Source of the DNA: a virus
IMG/VR virus record: IMGVR_UViG_3300047494_000029
Coordinates: 1-30,174 of that record
DNA length: 30,174 nt
Reading direction: 5' to 3' (one strand)
The translations under genes were made by a program, and so were the position numbers. Below the pieces are notes generated by a model. That model was not told the DNA's origin, searched no databases, and saw nothing but the letters and a program-made list of their open reading frames with translations. Within the stretch, counting starts at the first letter, position 1; every line of letters starts with the position of its first letter. Positions 1-8,074 of this stretch are shown piece by piece.

Positions 1-331
1 CGTTGACGCTCTGCCCGGCCTTGAGCAGGCTGTTCGTGGTCGTCGACAGCGAATTGACACCGGCGATCAGGGTCGTCAGGTCGGCGAAGCCGCCGGCCGC
101 TTCGGTGACGACGCCGCCGCCACCGCCTCCGCCGCCGCCAACGGACGCGCAGTTGCCGCCGGACCTGAAGTTGCAGAGGGTGCCGTCGCTGTTTTCGATG
201 ACGGCTGGCGTCGGCTCAACGCGAGAGCCGTCCGAGCGCATTGGGCCGTTCGGAAGCGCTTGGGCGAAGACCTGGCCGCACAGTAGGGCCAGCGCGGCAG
301 CGAGCGCTATCGCGCGAATAGATCGATGCAT
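1..331 (-). CDS. Secreted-type tail-module protein, partial (3' end beyond window)
   Basis: The frame is open from an ATG at 331 to the left edge, giving about 110 residues. The first 25 residues look like a Sec signal peptide: basic MHRSIR, a hydrophobic Ala/Leu core, then a QVFAQA cleavage-like site. A nine-glycine run follows at about residues 66-74, then a Ser/Thr/Asn-rich stretch of the kind seen in fibre proteins. A GAGG ribosome site lies five bases before the ATG and can form a short 4-bp hairpin with CCTC just upstream. The gene is last of the tail-fibre genes in this window, so a role as fibre, adhesin or fibre-associated protein is inferred. Family not recognised. Confidence 0.65.
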   Translation of the reverse strand, partial: MHRSIRAIALAAALALLCGQVFAQALPNGPMRSDGSRVEPTPAVIENSDGTLCNFRSGGNCASVGGGGGGGGGVVTEAAGGFADLTTLIAGVNSLSTTTNSLLKAGQSVN

Positions 332-364
332 GGGGACCTCGCGGGAGGAAGGTGACTTGGGTTC

Positions 365-394
365 GGTCGATCGCGGGCAACGGCGCGATCGACC
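365..394 (-). promoter_or_regulatory. 11-bp perfect inverted repeat between tail genes
   Basis: The arms GGTCGATCGCG (365-375) and CGCGATCGACC (384-394) are perfectly complementary, with an 8-nt loop. The repeat lies in the 106-bp gap between the Ig-like gene (ends 438) and the signal-peptide gene (starts 331). No T-run follows on the minus strand, so it is not a standard intrinsic terminator. It could be an attenuator, an mRNA-stabilising hairpin or a protein-binding palindrome. Confidence 0.4.
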
Positions 395-437
395 CACTAC
401 GGGCGCGCCGAAATTCACGGCCGGGGCGGGGCCGGGC

Positions 438-902
438 TCAGTCCTCGACGTCGTAAGACAGGTTGATCGAGGCCTCTGCTGTCGCCCCGCCAGCCCCCTC
501 GTCGGTGACGATGACACCCAAGGTGATGCTGAGAACGACATCGCTGCCGGTGTGTCCGCTTACAGTAGGGTTAGCTGTGGTCGCTCCCGTGAGAACCGGT
601 GTTCTGCCGTCATTGAGTATGATGGACCATTCATAGGTCAGCGGTCCGGTCGCGCCCGTCGTGGTGACGGAGATATCGCTCCAGGTGTGGGTCGGCGATG
701 AGCCCGCCGGCACGGCGAGGAGCGCATCCGGGCAAACGATGGTCGCGGTGAAAGCGACGGCCGGCCAGAACTGAGCGACGCCGCCGCCGGCGACACCGAT
801 CCACGCCGCCACCCAGGCGGCATTTCCACTCGCCGTTCCGATGGTCAGCGCGACGGCCGACGCCTCGCCGGTCGCGGTTTGGACGGTCAGCGATTTCGGC
901 AT
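438..902 (-). CDS. Hypothetical tail-module protein with Ig/PKD-like beta region
   Basis: This 154-residue protein starts at the ATG at 902, directly before the stop of the tail-fibre gene (903-905). Residues 1-55 are small and hydrophobic, with several Trp. The second half (residues about 70-154) is Thr/Ser/Val-rich and includes a TYEWSI-type strand and a C-terminal SINLSYDVED strand. This resembles an Ig-like or PKD beta-sandwich as found on phage tail and capsid decorations. No catalytic motif is visible. Its place between the fibre gene and the signal-peptide gene suggests a virion surface or fibre accessory role. The fold is inferred from composition only. Confidence 0.6.
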   Translation of the reverse strand: MPKSLTVQTATGEASAVALTIGTASGNAAWVAAWIGVAGGGVAQFWPAVAFTATIVCPDALLAVPAGSSPTHTWSDISVTTTGATGPLTYEWSIILNDGRTPVLTGATTANPTVSGHTGSDVVLSITLGVIVTDEGAGGATAEASINLSYDVED

Positions 903-1541
903 CTAGGCGTGCTGGATGTAGATCTCGCCCTCGGCGAGGGTGCCGGGAGGGCCGGACGTGCCGTAGGTGATGCGTCCGGAGTTCGCCGTTGGCGAGCCGG
1001 TCAGACCCTCTACGCGGGGCGTCGGGTGGCCGTTCTGGGCGATCGGGAGCGTCCCGTTCACGCCCACGTTGCCGGTGAAGGTGTCTCCAGCCTTATTGGC
1101 GGGCGTGAAGCTCAGCGCCGTCGTGACGTCGCTGCTCGTGAGCGTGACCGCCCCGCTGCGGGTATTAAAGGTCAGCACCGCGGTCTCGAGCGGGGTGTAG
1201 CCGAGCGCCTCGTCCACATCCCCGGCCGTCAGGGTGATCACTCCGGTGCGCCCTTCGAAGGATAGAACCGGTGCGTCGGCGGCGATCGCGTTGCGAAGAT
1301 TGGTCACGAATTCCGACAAATTGCCGTCGTCGAGGACGTTGATGTCAAGGACCTCGGCGATGAAGTTGGCGACGGCCGCCGCGACGAAGGTGGACTGGCG
1401 CCAGGCCTTGTTGCACTTCTGGGATGACGCCACGCCGGACACGAACCCGGTCGCGGTCGCGCTATCCGCCGCATAGGCCGTCTGGCCCTCGACGTTCGCA
1501 CCGGAACCGGTGGCGAACGGGATGAAGTCGATCTCCGGCAT
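903..1541 (-). CDS. Tail fibre protein
   Basis: This 212-residue protein has two related segments at about residues 94-117 and 124-147. Each has the pattern F-x-x-R-(T/S)-G-(V/A)-(I/V)-T-L-T-x-x-D-V followed by AL(G/S)(Y/F)TP. That repeat is characteristic of phage tail fibre shafts (as in H-type and gp37-like fibres), where it often precedes a receptor-binding tip. The C-terminal part is Gly/Pro/Thr-rich and ends in a short EIYIQHA strand. It lies after DUF2612 and the tailspike, the usual place for host-recognition genes. No chaperone domain is evident. Confidence 0.75.
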   Translation of the reverse strand: MPEIDFIPFATGSGANVEGQTAYAADSATATGFVSGVASSQKCNKAWRQSTFVAAAVANFIAEVLDINVLDDGNLSEFVTNLRNAIAADAPVLSFEGRTGVITLTAGDVDEALGYTPLETAVLTFNTRSGAVTLTSSDVTTALSFTPANKAGDTFTGNVGVNGTLPIAQNGHPTPRVEGLTGSPTANSGRITYGTSGPPGTLAEGEIYIQHA

Positions 1542-1550
1542 GCCTGATCC

Positions 1551-2216
1551 TTAAGGTCCGATTTGCTGGACGGCCGCCGGCCGGAAACCGACAAGCTGTT
1601 CAGTCAGTAGGGCTTTGACGATGGGGGGTGGCGGTGTGCCGGTGAGGGCCACCGTGATCGTCATGTTGCCGTTGTCCGCGATGGTCACGCCCGACGGAGT
1701 GAGCAAAGGCTCCAGGGCGTCGTAAGCCTCCTCGACCGACCCATCCCACCCGTTGGCGACCACCTGGGCGCGGAGCAGGATGCGGTAGATGTCGTCCGGA
1801 AGGGACTCGATCCCGGTGGAGGGGTCGAAGGGGCCTTGCCAAACACCTTGATCGAAGCCGACCCCCGAGATGTCGAAGCTGAAATAGACATTCACAATGG
1901 GGACGCCGATCTTCCGGCTACGCCCGATCCATTCGCCGGTCTTATCGAGCTGATCCCCGACCGCGACATCGAGATCGAAGAGGCCCGGCATGGATCGCAG
2001 GACCACGACGGTGTCGACCAGGGGCTGGACCGAGACCGCGACGGAGGCCATGAACCTCGGCTTGTCGCGGTGTTCCGATGTGATCAGATCGGCGACGAGG
2101 ACGGGAATCGGAACATCGAGGGTTTCGGAGGTGGCGAGCTCATCTCCGGCCGCGTCTACCGCGAGGGCGTCACCCTCGGCATCGGCGCCGACCGCGAGAA
2201 CATCGATGAAGGACAT
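1551..2216 (-). CDS. DUF2612-type baseplate/tail protein
   Basis: This 221-residue protein has the DUF2612 signature: ITSEHRDKPRFMA (about residues 45-57), then a region with a GDQLDKTGEWIG block (about 86-99) and a DDIYRILLRAQV block. Family members lie at the end of contractile-tail gene clusters and probably link baseplate wedges to fibres, like P2 gpI/gp53-type proteins. The first 44 residues, rich in Ala/Asp/Glu/Val, look like an extra N-terminal segment. The start at 2216 has TGAGG five bases upstream. The gene sits 7 bp after the tailspike stop. Confidence 0.75.
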   Translation of the reverse strand: MSFIDVLAVGADAEGDALAVDAAGDELATSETLDVPIPVLVADLITSEHRDKPRFMASVAVSVQPLVDTVVVLRSMPGLFDLDVAVGDQLDKTGEWIGRSRKIGVPIVNVYFSFDISGVGFDQGVWQGPFDPSTGIESLPDDIYRILLRAQVVANGWDGSVEEAYDALEPLLTPSGVTIADNGNMTITVALTGTPPPPIVKALLTEQLVGFRPAAVQQIGP

Positions 2217-2223
2217 GCGGGCC

Positions 2224-4074
2224 TCAGTTGATCAGCCCGTGGGCGCGCAAGGCCTGCTCGATGGCGAGCAGGCGCTGTGCTGTGGCGGCGGCGGCATCAT
2301 CGGTCGCTTGGGCCGCCGTCTGGCTGTAGGTCGCGCCGTAGGTTTGGCCGGCGTAGGCCGCAAACGCGCCCTTGTTGGCGGTTCCGGTACCGGCGGTGAA
2401 GCCCGTTACACGGGGGCCGACGACCTGATTGCCGGAATTGTAGACGGCGGCGAAGGTGGCGATGCCGTTGGCCGAGGTGATCCGCCACGTCTCCGATCCG
2501 GCGGCGTAGCCTTTGAACAGACCGTTATTGTCAATGCCCCACGAAAGAGTCGTTTCGGCATCGGTATAGGCCACGATTTGGGCGCCGAAGTTCAGCCGGA
2601 TCGCGGAACTCCCGGCACTGGAGTTGACCGACATATCTACCACGCATTGGGGCGTCGTCTGGACGTCGTAAAGGCAGAAGAATTGGTCACCGGCGGTGGA
2701 CGGGTGAAGGGACAGGCTTTGGAAGTTGAGCGCGCCGATCGATGCGTCGATAAGTCCGGTCTGCGTTAGCCCCCCGTCGCTGTAGAGACGTATGGCCTGG
2801 GCGTTATAAACAGCAATCGGGCCACTGAAGATGTTGGCGTTGTTGCTGATGTTCTGGGTTTGTGAGCCGCTGTGATAGTCACGCACATTGCAACCATTGA
2901 GCGCGGGCTCGTACAGATACATTCCGGCAAACAGAGGGTTGGTGAAGTCGCATCCCTGAGTGCTGGCGGCGATATTGATGTCCCACACGATCGGCAGGCA
3001 ACCATGGGTCCCGTCGTTGTAAGAGCCGAACGCCCAGGATGATCCGCTGATCGTACATGCGGATGGGATCGCGCTCCCCGCCTCCCAATCCGTTCCGAGG
3101 CTGGTGAACGCCTGCGCGTTGAGGGTGTAGCTCCCATCGGCGATATACATGCCCGCTGGCGTCCCGCCCGTGGCCGCCCACAAAGCCTGGGTCGTGGGGT
3201 AGAAGCCGAGCAGGTTGGTCACGCCGGGCGCGATGTAGTGGACGGTCGTGACGCCCGCTGAATAGATCGGCTGAACAGCGCCGCCGATGGTCGTGACGCT
3301 GGCGCATTGTTCCGCGTTCAGCGCTTTGATGTCGGGATTGATCAGGGTGATCGTGGTCGGGTTGTTCGTCCCGTTGCCAAGGCAGTAGACTGCGGCGCCC
3401 TGCACATGATCGAGCAGGGTCGTGTAGGCGCCCGGCCCGAACTTCCAACTCGTCTTGCCAGTGTCGTTCAGCACCCGGACGTGGTGATACTCGGTATCGT
3501 ATTCCTGCCCATGGGAGAAGCCGACGCTCCCAACGGCCATATTGACCATGTCGAGGTCGAGGTCGGCAAACTTGACCCCGGTCACATAACCGCTGAAGGG
3601 CGCGCCGTCGATCCGAATGGCCGGGTTCACCCCGGCGTCGGGGCGGATGACGCATTTGCCGGGCGTGGAGGCGGTCGACGTGCCAGGATCCCCGGTAGCC
3701 CCCGACCCGACCACTTCAAGGCCAGAGGCGGACGGCGCGGTCAGTACCAGGGTAGCAGTCGTCCGGTAGACCCCGTTGCACGACACCTTCGTCCCGGCGT
3801 TGAGCGCCGCCTGCACCCCGGAGGTGTCGTCGGCGATGGCATCGCCCTTCGCGGCGTAATCTCCAAACGAGGGACTGATGAAGAGTCGCAACTGCGACAC
3901 CGTCGTACCATTCAGGTTCGGCGACGTCGGCGACTGAATCGGAATGAGGTCGTTCGCCGCAAACGTCCCGATTCCCGGCAGCGCCGTCAGCGGTACCGCT
4001 GACGCAAGCGCGGCCACCGGCGCAAGGGCGGCGCAAAGAGCGCCAAGCAAGGACGCGGGGATGGATCGCTTCAT
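2224..4074 (-). CDS. Beta-helix tailspike-like protein with predicted signal peptide
   Basis: This 616-residue protein begins with what looks like a Sec signal peptide: MKRSIP, a hydrophobic Leu/Ala core, and an ALASA cleavage-like site near residue 25. Then follow a fibre-like linker and a GDAIADDTSGVQAALNAG segment (about residues 77-94). That segment closely matches the entry motif of pectate-lyase or right-handed beta-helix tailspikes. The middle is rich in short beta-strands with Asn, Gly and Thr, and the C-terminus ends in a helical QRLLAIEQALRAHGLI segment that could drive trimerisation. It probably binds or degrades a host surface polysaccharide. The export signal is unusual, because virion proteins assemble in the cytoplasm. 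Confidence 0.7.
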   Translation of the reverse strand: MKRSIPASLLGALCAALAPVAALASAVPLTALPGIGTFAANDLIPIQSPTSPNLNGTTVSQLRLFISPSFGDYAAKGDAIADDTSGVQAALNAGTKVSCNGVYRTTATLVLTAPSASGLEVVGSGATGDPGTSTASTPGKCVIRPDAGVNPAIRIDGAPFSGYVTGVKFADLDLDMVNMAVGSVGFSHGQEYDTEYHHVRVLNDTGKTSWKFGPGAYTTLLDHVQGAAVYCLGNGTNNPTTITLINPDIKALNAEQCASVTTIGGAVQPIYSAGVTTVHYIAPGVTNLLGFYPTTQALWAATGGTPAGMYIADGSYTLNAQAFTSLGTDWEAGSAIPSACTISGSSWAFGSYNDGTHGCLPIVWDINIAASTQGCDFTNPLFAGMYLYEPALNGCNVRDYHSGSQTQNISNNANIFSGPIAVYNAQAIRLYSDGGLTQTGLIDASIGALNFQSLSLHPSTAGDQFFCLYDVQTTPQCVVDMSVNSSAGSSAIRLNFGAQIVAYTDAETTLSWGIDNNGLFKGYAAGSETWRITSANGIATFAAVYNSGNQVVGPRVTGFTAGTGTANKGAFAAYAGQTYGATYSQTAAQATDDAAAATAQRLLAIEQALRAHGLIN

Positions 4075-4079
4075 GGGCC

Positions 4080-5267
4080 TCAGCTCACATTGATGTCGAC
4101 GTCGGCTAGGGCCAGGCCGGCGGTCTGGTTGAACGGGATCGTCACGTCGGACGTCCCCTGGGTATTGCCGTGAAGCGCGACCGTCAGGGAGGTGATCTTG
4201 TAGGTCGATGTGAGCGTCGGGTCTGGCAGGATGGTCGCGCCGGCGAGGTTGAAATAGTTGACCGGCGCTCCAATCGGCAGCCCGTCGACGAAAGCCTGAA
4301 GCGCGGCGACGACGGCCGATCCGGTCGAGGCGGCATAGCCCGGAAGCGACTGGAGGGCGATGTCCACGACAAGTCGCGCTTGGCCGGTGATCGAAAAAGA
4401 GACCGTTTTGGCCACGCCGTTGCGGTCGGTAATGACCTCGCTGACCGAGCCCCAGGTGCCGACGCCAAGGATTTTCGAGCCGATGGTCTTCGCGATTTGC
4501 TGAACGTCGCCCCCCGTCACCACAAGGTAAATCGAATGTGGCGGCGCTCCGTTGGCGTCGGTCGTCGCCGTGTCGTTCTCGAACGGCCTGACCTCTGTTA
4601 CGCCGGGAAGGTTCGCGACCGCGGCCGTCACCGCCTCGAGCGGCGTGAGCGCAGGCAATGACGTCGAGGCGGCTTGGCGCTGTCTCAGAGCATAATCACT
4701 CTCGACAGGAGAGCCGGGCGTAGCGTCGGCGGAACTGGCCGCGCTCTGCCAGCCGCGCGTCGGGGTGAGGATGGTCGAGATCGAGCCCAAGGGCGCCGAA
4801 ATCGCCCCGGCCGTGGTGCATGTCGCCGTGACCGTGATCTCGCCCTCGGGCGGGATGGTGACGCTCGCCGGAAGCGCCCAGACGTTGCTGTTCTCGTCGC
4901 CGACAGAGGCGCCCGTGATCACCGTGCCAGCCTGGCCCACGATGAGGACCGGGGCGGTCGAGTTCGTCGGGACGTTACGGGCGAGGCCGTTGATCTTCAC
5001 GACGCTGGAGAGCCCTGCCCCCTGCGCGAAGGCCGGCGAATAGGCGTTGTAGACCGCGAGCGCGGCAGCGTTGACCTGGTTGAAACCCTGGGCCAGCACG
5101 GCGAGCCACTGTCCGTCCTGCGAAGAGTCGTCGAGCACGACGTCGGAGCCGTAGATCGCCTGATAGCTGGCCTGGAGGCTCGCCAGGATATCGGCATAGA
5201 CCGGGGCGCTGGCGCCGGTTGGACCGATGGTGACAGCCAGGGTCGCGAGGGGATAGGGGCCGCTCAT
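4080..5267 (-). CDS. Baseplate J-like protein
   Basis: This 395-residue protein matches the baseplate J family (P2 gpJ / T4 gp6 / Mu gp47 type). It has an N-terminal YADILASLQASYQAIYG segment (about residues 24-40), the D-SSQDGQWLAVLAQ motif, and further on the SDYALRQRQAAS block (about 187-198). The central beta-sandwich segments are typical of the family. These proteins form the wedge ring that triggers sheath contraction. The gene starts 10 bp after the wedge gene's stop codon and is followed 5 bp on by the tailspike gene, the expected order for a contractile tail. Confidence 0.9.
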   Translation of the reverse strand: MSGPYPLATLAVTIGPTGASAPVYADILASLQASYQAIYGSDVVLDDSSQDGQWLAVLAQGFNQVNAAALAVYNAYSPAFAQGAGLSSVVKINGLARNVPTNSTAPVLIVGQAGTVITGASVGDENSNVWALPASVTIPPEGEITVTATCTTAGAISAPLGSISTILTPTRGWQSAASSADATPGSPVESDYALRQRQAASTSLPALTPLEAVTAAVANLPGVTEVRPFENDTATTDANGAPPHSIYLVVTGGDVQQIAKTIGSKILGVGTWGSVSEVITDRNGVAKTVSFSITGQARLVVDIALQSLPGYAASTGSAVVAALQAFVDGLPIGAPVNYFNLAGATILPDPTLTSTYKITSLTVALHGNTQGTSDVTIPFNQTAGLALADVDINVS

Positions 5268-5277
5268 GCGCTCTCCC

Positions 5278-5625
5278 TCAGAGGGTGACGGAGATCGGGG
5301 CGGCCCCGTAAAGGGTTTGGACCTGGGCGGTGACGGTGAAGGCGCGACCTTGGACCGAGCCCGAATAGGCGGTGATCGCGGTCACCCCCGGCGTTCCCAG
5401 GATCCTGCTCTTGATTGCGGCGTCACGGGTCGGGCCTGTATTGGCGCCCAGAATGTCCCCGATCCAGGGTGTCCCGTCGGAGCTGTCGAGAAACCACTCG
5501 CCGACGGAGAGCTTCAGCCGGGTCATCACGAGTTGGGCGACCGCTTGGGGCGAGTTGACCAGGAAGTTCGCCGAACCCTGGCCGAACTGCATGTCGCCTG
5601 ACGGATCGAGGGCCCTGACGCGAAT
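5278..5625 (-). CDS. gp25-like baseplate wedge protein, probable ATT start
   Basis: This 115-residue protein matches the gp25/gpW-like wedge family: a GSANFLVNSPQAVAQLVMTRLKL helix and the GEWFLD-x-x-DGTPW motif are clear. The first ATG in frame is at 5592. However, the 11 codons before it encode (I)RVRALDPSGD, which I recall as the usual N-terminus of homologues (MRVRAlDp-GD-M-FG). The only possible start for those residues is an ATT at 5625. It is preceded by a strong AGGAGG five bases upstream. No ATG, GTG, TTG or CTG exists between the in-frame TAG and the ATG. The start is therefore either ATT (as in infC) or a damaged ATG. Confidence 0.82.
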   Translation of the reverse strand: MRVRALDPSGDMQFGQGSANFLVNSPQAVAQLVMTRLKLSVGEWFLDSSDGTPWIGDILGANTGPTRDAAIKSRILGTPGVTAITAYSGSVQGRAFTVTAQVQTLYGAAPISVTL

Positions 5626-5634
5626 GGCGGCCTC

Positions 5635-6312
5635 CTATCCTGTCGGCGCCTCGGTATCGGCCGAGCCAGCGGTGACGCCCGGATGGACGTGGTTTTTCAG
5701 CGAGATCGAGCCGGTGACGACATCCGCGTCCGACGTGATCTGGCCGGTGACATGCAACGTCCCGTTGATCGTGACGTCGGCATTGATCGTGGCCCCGCTG
5801 GGCGCGGTGATGGTGACTGCCTTGCCCGCTGGATCGAGCTCGACGAAGGTGTCGCCGGCGTCGTTGCGGAGTTGCGCCCGGCTCGTTGAAAGGTCGTTGA
5901 TCTTCCGCGGCTGTGAGCGAACCCCTGGCAGGACGAAGCCGTCCGACAGGTCATGCATCCGGGCTTCCATCGGCGGCTGCGAGCCGCCCTGCTGCCACCA
6001 GGCGTCGATGCAGCGCGAGGCGAAGACGACAAGGCACTCGTCGCCCGCCTGGATCGGAAAGGTCAGGGTAACGCCGCCGCCGCCCGGAAAGACGACCGGG
6101 CAGTCCACAAGCAGGGGCAGATCGACGAACGACGTCGCGCCTTTCTGAGTGGTCACCCGGCCCTTGACGGCCGGCTGGACCTCGCACGTCATCGCATCTG
6201 GATCGAAGCTCTGGATCAGGCCCGGCAATGCGGTCCACAGCCGGGTCTGGCGGCCGTCGAGAGCGGCCCGCATGACCTCGAAAGGGTCGGCCGCCCGTTC
6301 ACGCTGATCCAT
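5635..6312 (-). CDS. Gp138-like baseplate spike protein
   Basis: This 225-residue protein matches the Gp138 N-terminal (OB-fold) spike family. An N-terminal segment LIQSFDPDAMTCEVQPAVKG is followed by a LPLLVDCPVVFPGGGG block with a GDECLV strand, then WWQQGG and the DLSDGFVLPG segment. The C-terminal part is a short beta-helix (TINADVTINGTLHVTGQITSD), ending in a KNHVHPGV motif. Such histidines often bind a metal ion at the spike tip. The protein would form the membrane-piercing trimer below the hub. Its ATG shares one base with the hub stop codon. Confidence 0.88.
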   Translation of the reverse strand: MDQRERAADPFEVMRAALDGRQTRLWTALPGLIQSFDPDAMTCEVQPAVKGRVTTQKGATSFVDLPLLVDCPVVFPGGGGVTLTFPIQAGDECLVVFASRCIDAWWQQGGSQPPMEARMHDLSDGFVLPGVRSQPRKINDLSTSRAQLRNDAGDTFVELDPAGKAVTITAPSGATINADVTINGTLHVTGQITSDADVVTGSISLKNHVHPGVTAGSADTEAPTG

Positions 6313-7244
6313 CAGCTATAGCCCCGATTGACCAGGGCCGGCGTCACCGCCTCGCTTGCGGCGATGGTGATCATGTCGGTGTACCACTCGTTGCCCCGGG
6401 TGTCTCCGGTGAACTCGGCGAGGATGATGCGGTAGAGGCCGTCGTCGGCGATTGAGGGCAAAAAGGCGTTCTGATCGACGCCGTTGATGCCGAGACTGAG
6501 CGTCGCATGCTGGATCGACTTGTTGTCGATCTTCACGCGCAGGCCCGGATAGACCTTGGGGTTCAACAGGGAACGGACCTTGATGCCCTCGTTGGTCTGT
6601 TCGGGGAAACCGATCATGCCGGAGGCGGAATTGAGGACGATCGCTTCGTCGGGGAGATAACCCCCGATGGGGATCAGTTGCAGTTGGCCGCCTTGAACGC
6701 GCCAATAGGTGTCGGTCGAAAAGGCGAGGTCGCGGAGGTGATCGCGAGCCATGCCATAGAAGACGCGGCCCCTTGGCAGGGCCGAGCTTGGAAGGTCGGG
6801 AGTGTAGCCCGGCGAGACGCCGTCCATCGCGCCGCCGAGCGCCTGGAAGCGATCCTTGTAGGTCGAGCCCTTCGCCATCGTCTGGTTCACGATGGAGAAG
6901 CATCGGGCGGCGTCGGCCTCGGCCGCGATGATCTCGATGTACGAGTTGGCGGCATCCTCGCGACCGCGCCGGACCTGCACGATGGTGCCGTCGAAGATCG
7001 CGCCATAGGCGCCGGTCTGGTAACCGGCCTGAAGAACAACCCGCGTGAACTCGCTCTGGACCTGGGCGGCGGTCTGGGCGCTGACGTTGCGGACCCGAAT
7101 GACCGCCCGCGTCGGGGTGTCGAGATCGTAGGCCTGAACCTGAAACCGGATCGAGAGGGTATCGGCCTGGTCGGGCGCCAGTTCGAGCGCCCCGGCCCCG
7201 GAACCGACGATCAGGCTGGTCTTGCGGAGGAAGAGGTCGGACAC
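6312..7244 (-). CDS. Baseplate hub protein (gp44/gpD-like)
   Basis: This 310-residue protein resembles baseplate hub proteins of KPP10/Pam3-type myoviruses, distantly related to Mu gp44. It has early beta-strands with a SIRFQVQAYDLDTPTRAVIRV segment, an IIAAEADAARCF stretch, and the DLAFSTDTYWRVQGGQLQLIP motif (about residues 172-192). The latter matches the hub pattern of a rigid helix followed by W-x-(V/I)-x-x-G-x-L. A VRSLLNPKVYPGLRVKID motif follows. It would form the trimeric hub between tube and spike. It starts one base after the plug gene ends. Confidence 0.85.
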   Translation of the reverse strand: MSDLFLRKTSLIVGSGAGALELAPDQADTLSIRFQVQAYDLDTPTRAVIRVRNVSAQTAAQVQSEFTRVVLQAGYQTGAYGAIFDGTIVQVRRGREDAANSYIEIIAAEADAARCFSIVNQTMAKGSTYKDRFQALGGAMDGVSPGYTPDLPSSALPRGRVFYGMARDHLRDLAFSTDTYWRVQGGQLQLIPIGGYLPDEAIVLNSASGMIGFPEQTNEGIKVRSLLNPKVYPGLRVKIDNKSIQHATLSLGINGVDQNAFLPSIADDGLYRIILAEFTGDTRGNEWYTDMITIAASEAVTPALVNRGYS

Positions 7245-7245
7245 G

Positions 7246-7557
7246 TCACCATACCGCGTAGAGGTGGGCGCTGACGCCGAGGTCGGCGTAGGTCGGGGGC
7301 GCCGTCGGGTCGTTGTCGGACTGGACGTAGAGCGCGAAGCCGAGCTCGAGGTGGGCGTACTGCGCGAGGAGGTCCGCCCCGGTGACGAGCGCCATGCCGG
7401 AGATCACGGGGTTCCCGGCATTGTCCGCGAGGTCGAGGATCCATCCGCCGCTAGGATCGTCGCGCCACAGCACCGTCAGCTGGTAGGTTGTTCCGGCCAG
7501 CTTGACCGCAAGAGTCTGGGCGTTCGGCGAGAGCGGGATTTCGTAGGTGCTAGCCAT
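7246..7557 (-). CDS. Baseplate plug protein (Pam3 gp18-like)
   Basis: This 103-residue protein matches the Pam3 baseplate plug family: an N-terminal YEIPLSPNAQTL segment, a TYQLTVLWRDDPSGGWILDL block and a GNPVISGMALVTGADLLAQYAHLELG block. In cyanophage Pam3 the homologue closes the tube at the baseplate. The gene overlaps the Dit-like gene by 8 bp and lies one base before the hub gene, the same order I recall in related phages. Confidence 0.82.
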   Translation of the reverse strand: MASTYEIPLSPNAQTLAVKLAGTTYQLTVLWRDDPSGGWILDLADNAGNPVISGMALVTGADLLAQYAHLELGFALYVQSDNDPTAPPTYADLGVSAHLYAVW

Positions 7558-8074
7558 TGGCCGCCGCTGGGGTCACGCCGGTCGGGATCGCCTGCACCGT
7601 GCCTTGGCTTACCGGCTCGGCGGTTTGCTGAGGTGACGCCTGAACGCTGGCCGGAGGTAGCGTCGTCGTCTGCGTCGAGACGAGGATGACTTCCTTGAGC
7701 GTGATGGTCACCGAGAGTATCGCCTCGGTCTTCTCGTCCGTGGTCTGGGCGAGGCTCTGGATCAGCATGTTCTGGTAGGATCGCTTGCCGGTGACGACAT
7801 CGATCAGTGTCCGGTTCGCCTGGAGCGCGAGAAGCCGGGCGTAGGTGTCGACGGCATAGCTCTCGCTGCCGCCCCCTTGTGCGCTGGAATTCGACCAGCC
7901 GGCGCGCAGCACCAGCTGGGCTGGGTTGCGGTAGGCATGATCGGAGATCGCCGCGCCTTGCTCCACCGGATGCTCGGTGATGGTGAGGGTGTCGGTTCCG
8001 GTTTCCTCGATGGTGCAGTCGATGACGATACCGCCGATGGTCCGCTGCGGCGAGAGGGTGATGTTCTCGCTCAA
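7550..8074 (-). CDS. Dit-like baseplate/tail protein
   Basis: This 174-residue protein resembles the N-terminal domain of Dit-like tail proteins. It begins with a beta-rich RTIGGIVIDCTIEETGTDTL segment and an ITEHPVEQGAAISDHAYRNPAQLVLRAGWSN block. It then has a YARLLALQANRTLIDVVTGKRSYQNMLI motif and an EAILSVTITLKEVILV strand. The last 35 residues are a Pro/Gln/Thr-rich low-complexity tail. It probably joins the tail tube to the hub. Its ATG overlaps the tape-measure stop as ATGA. Confidence 0.82.
   Translation of the reverse strand: MSENITLSPQRTIGGIVIDCTIEETGTDTLTITEHPVEQGAAISDHAYRNPAQLVLRAGWSNSSAQGGGSESYAVDTYARLLALQANRTLIDVVTGKRSYQNMLIQSLAQTTDEKTEAILSVTITLKEVILVSTQTTTLPPASVQASPQQTAEPVSQGTVQAIPTGVTPAAANG

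Noticed and set aside
3-701. 232-codon plus-strand ORF with proline run
   Set aside because: It is antisense to the signal-peptide and Ig-like genes; the proline run is the shadow of the polyglycine stretch. Composition is Arg/Ala-rich as in high-GC shadow frames.
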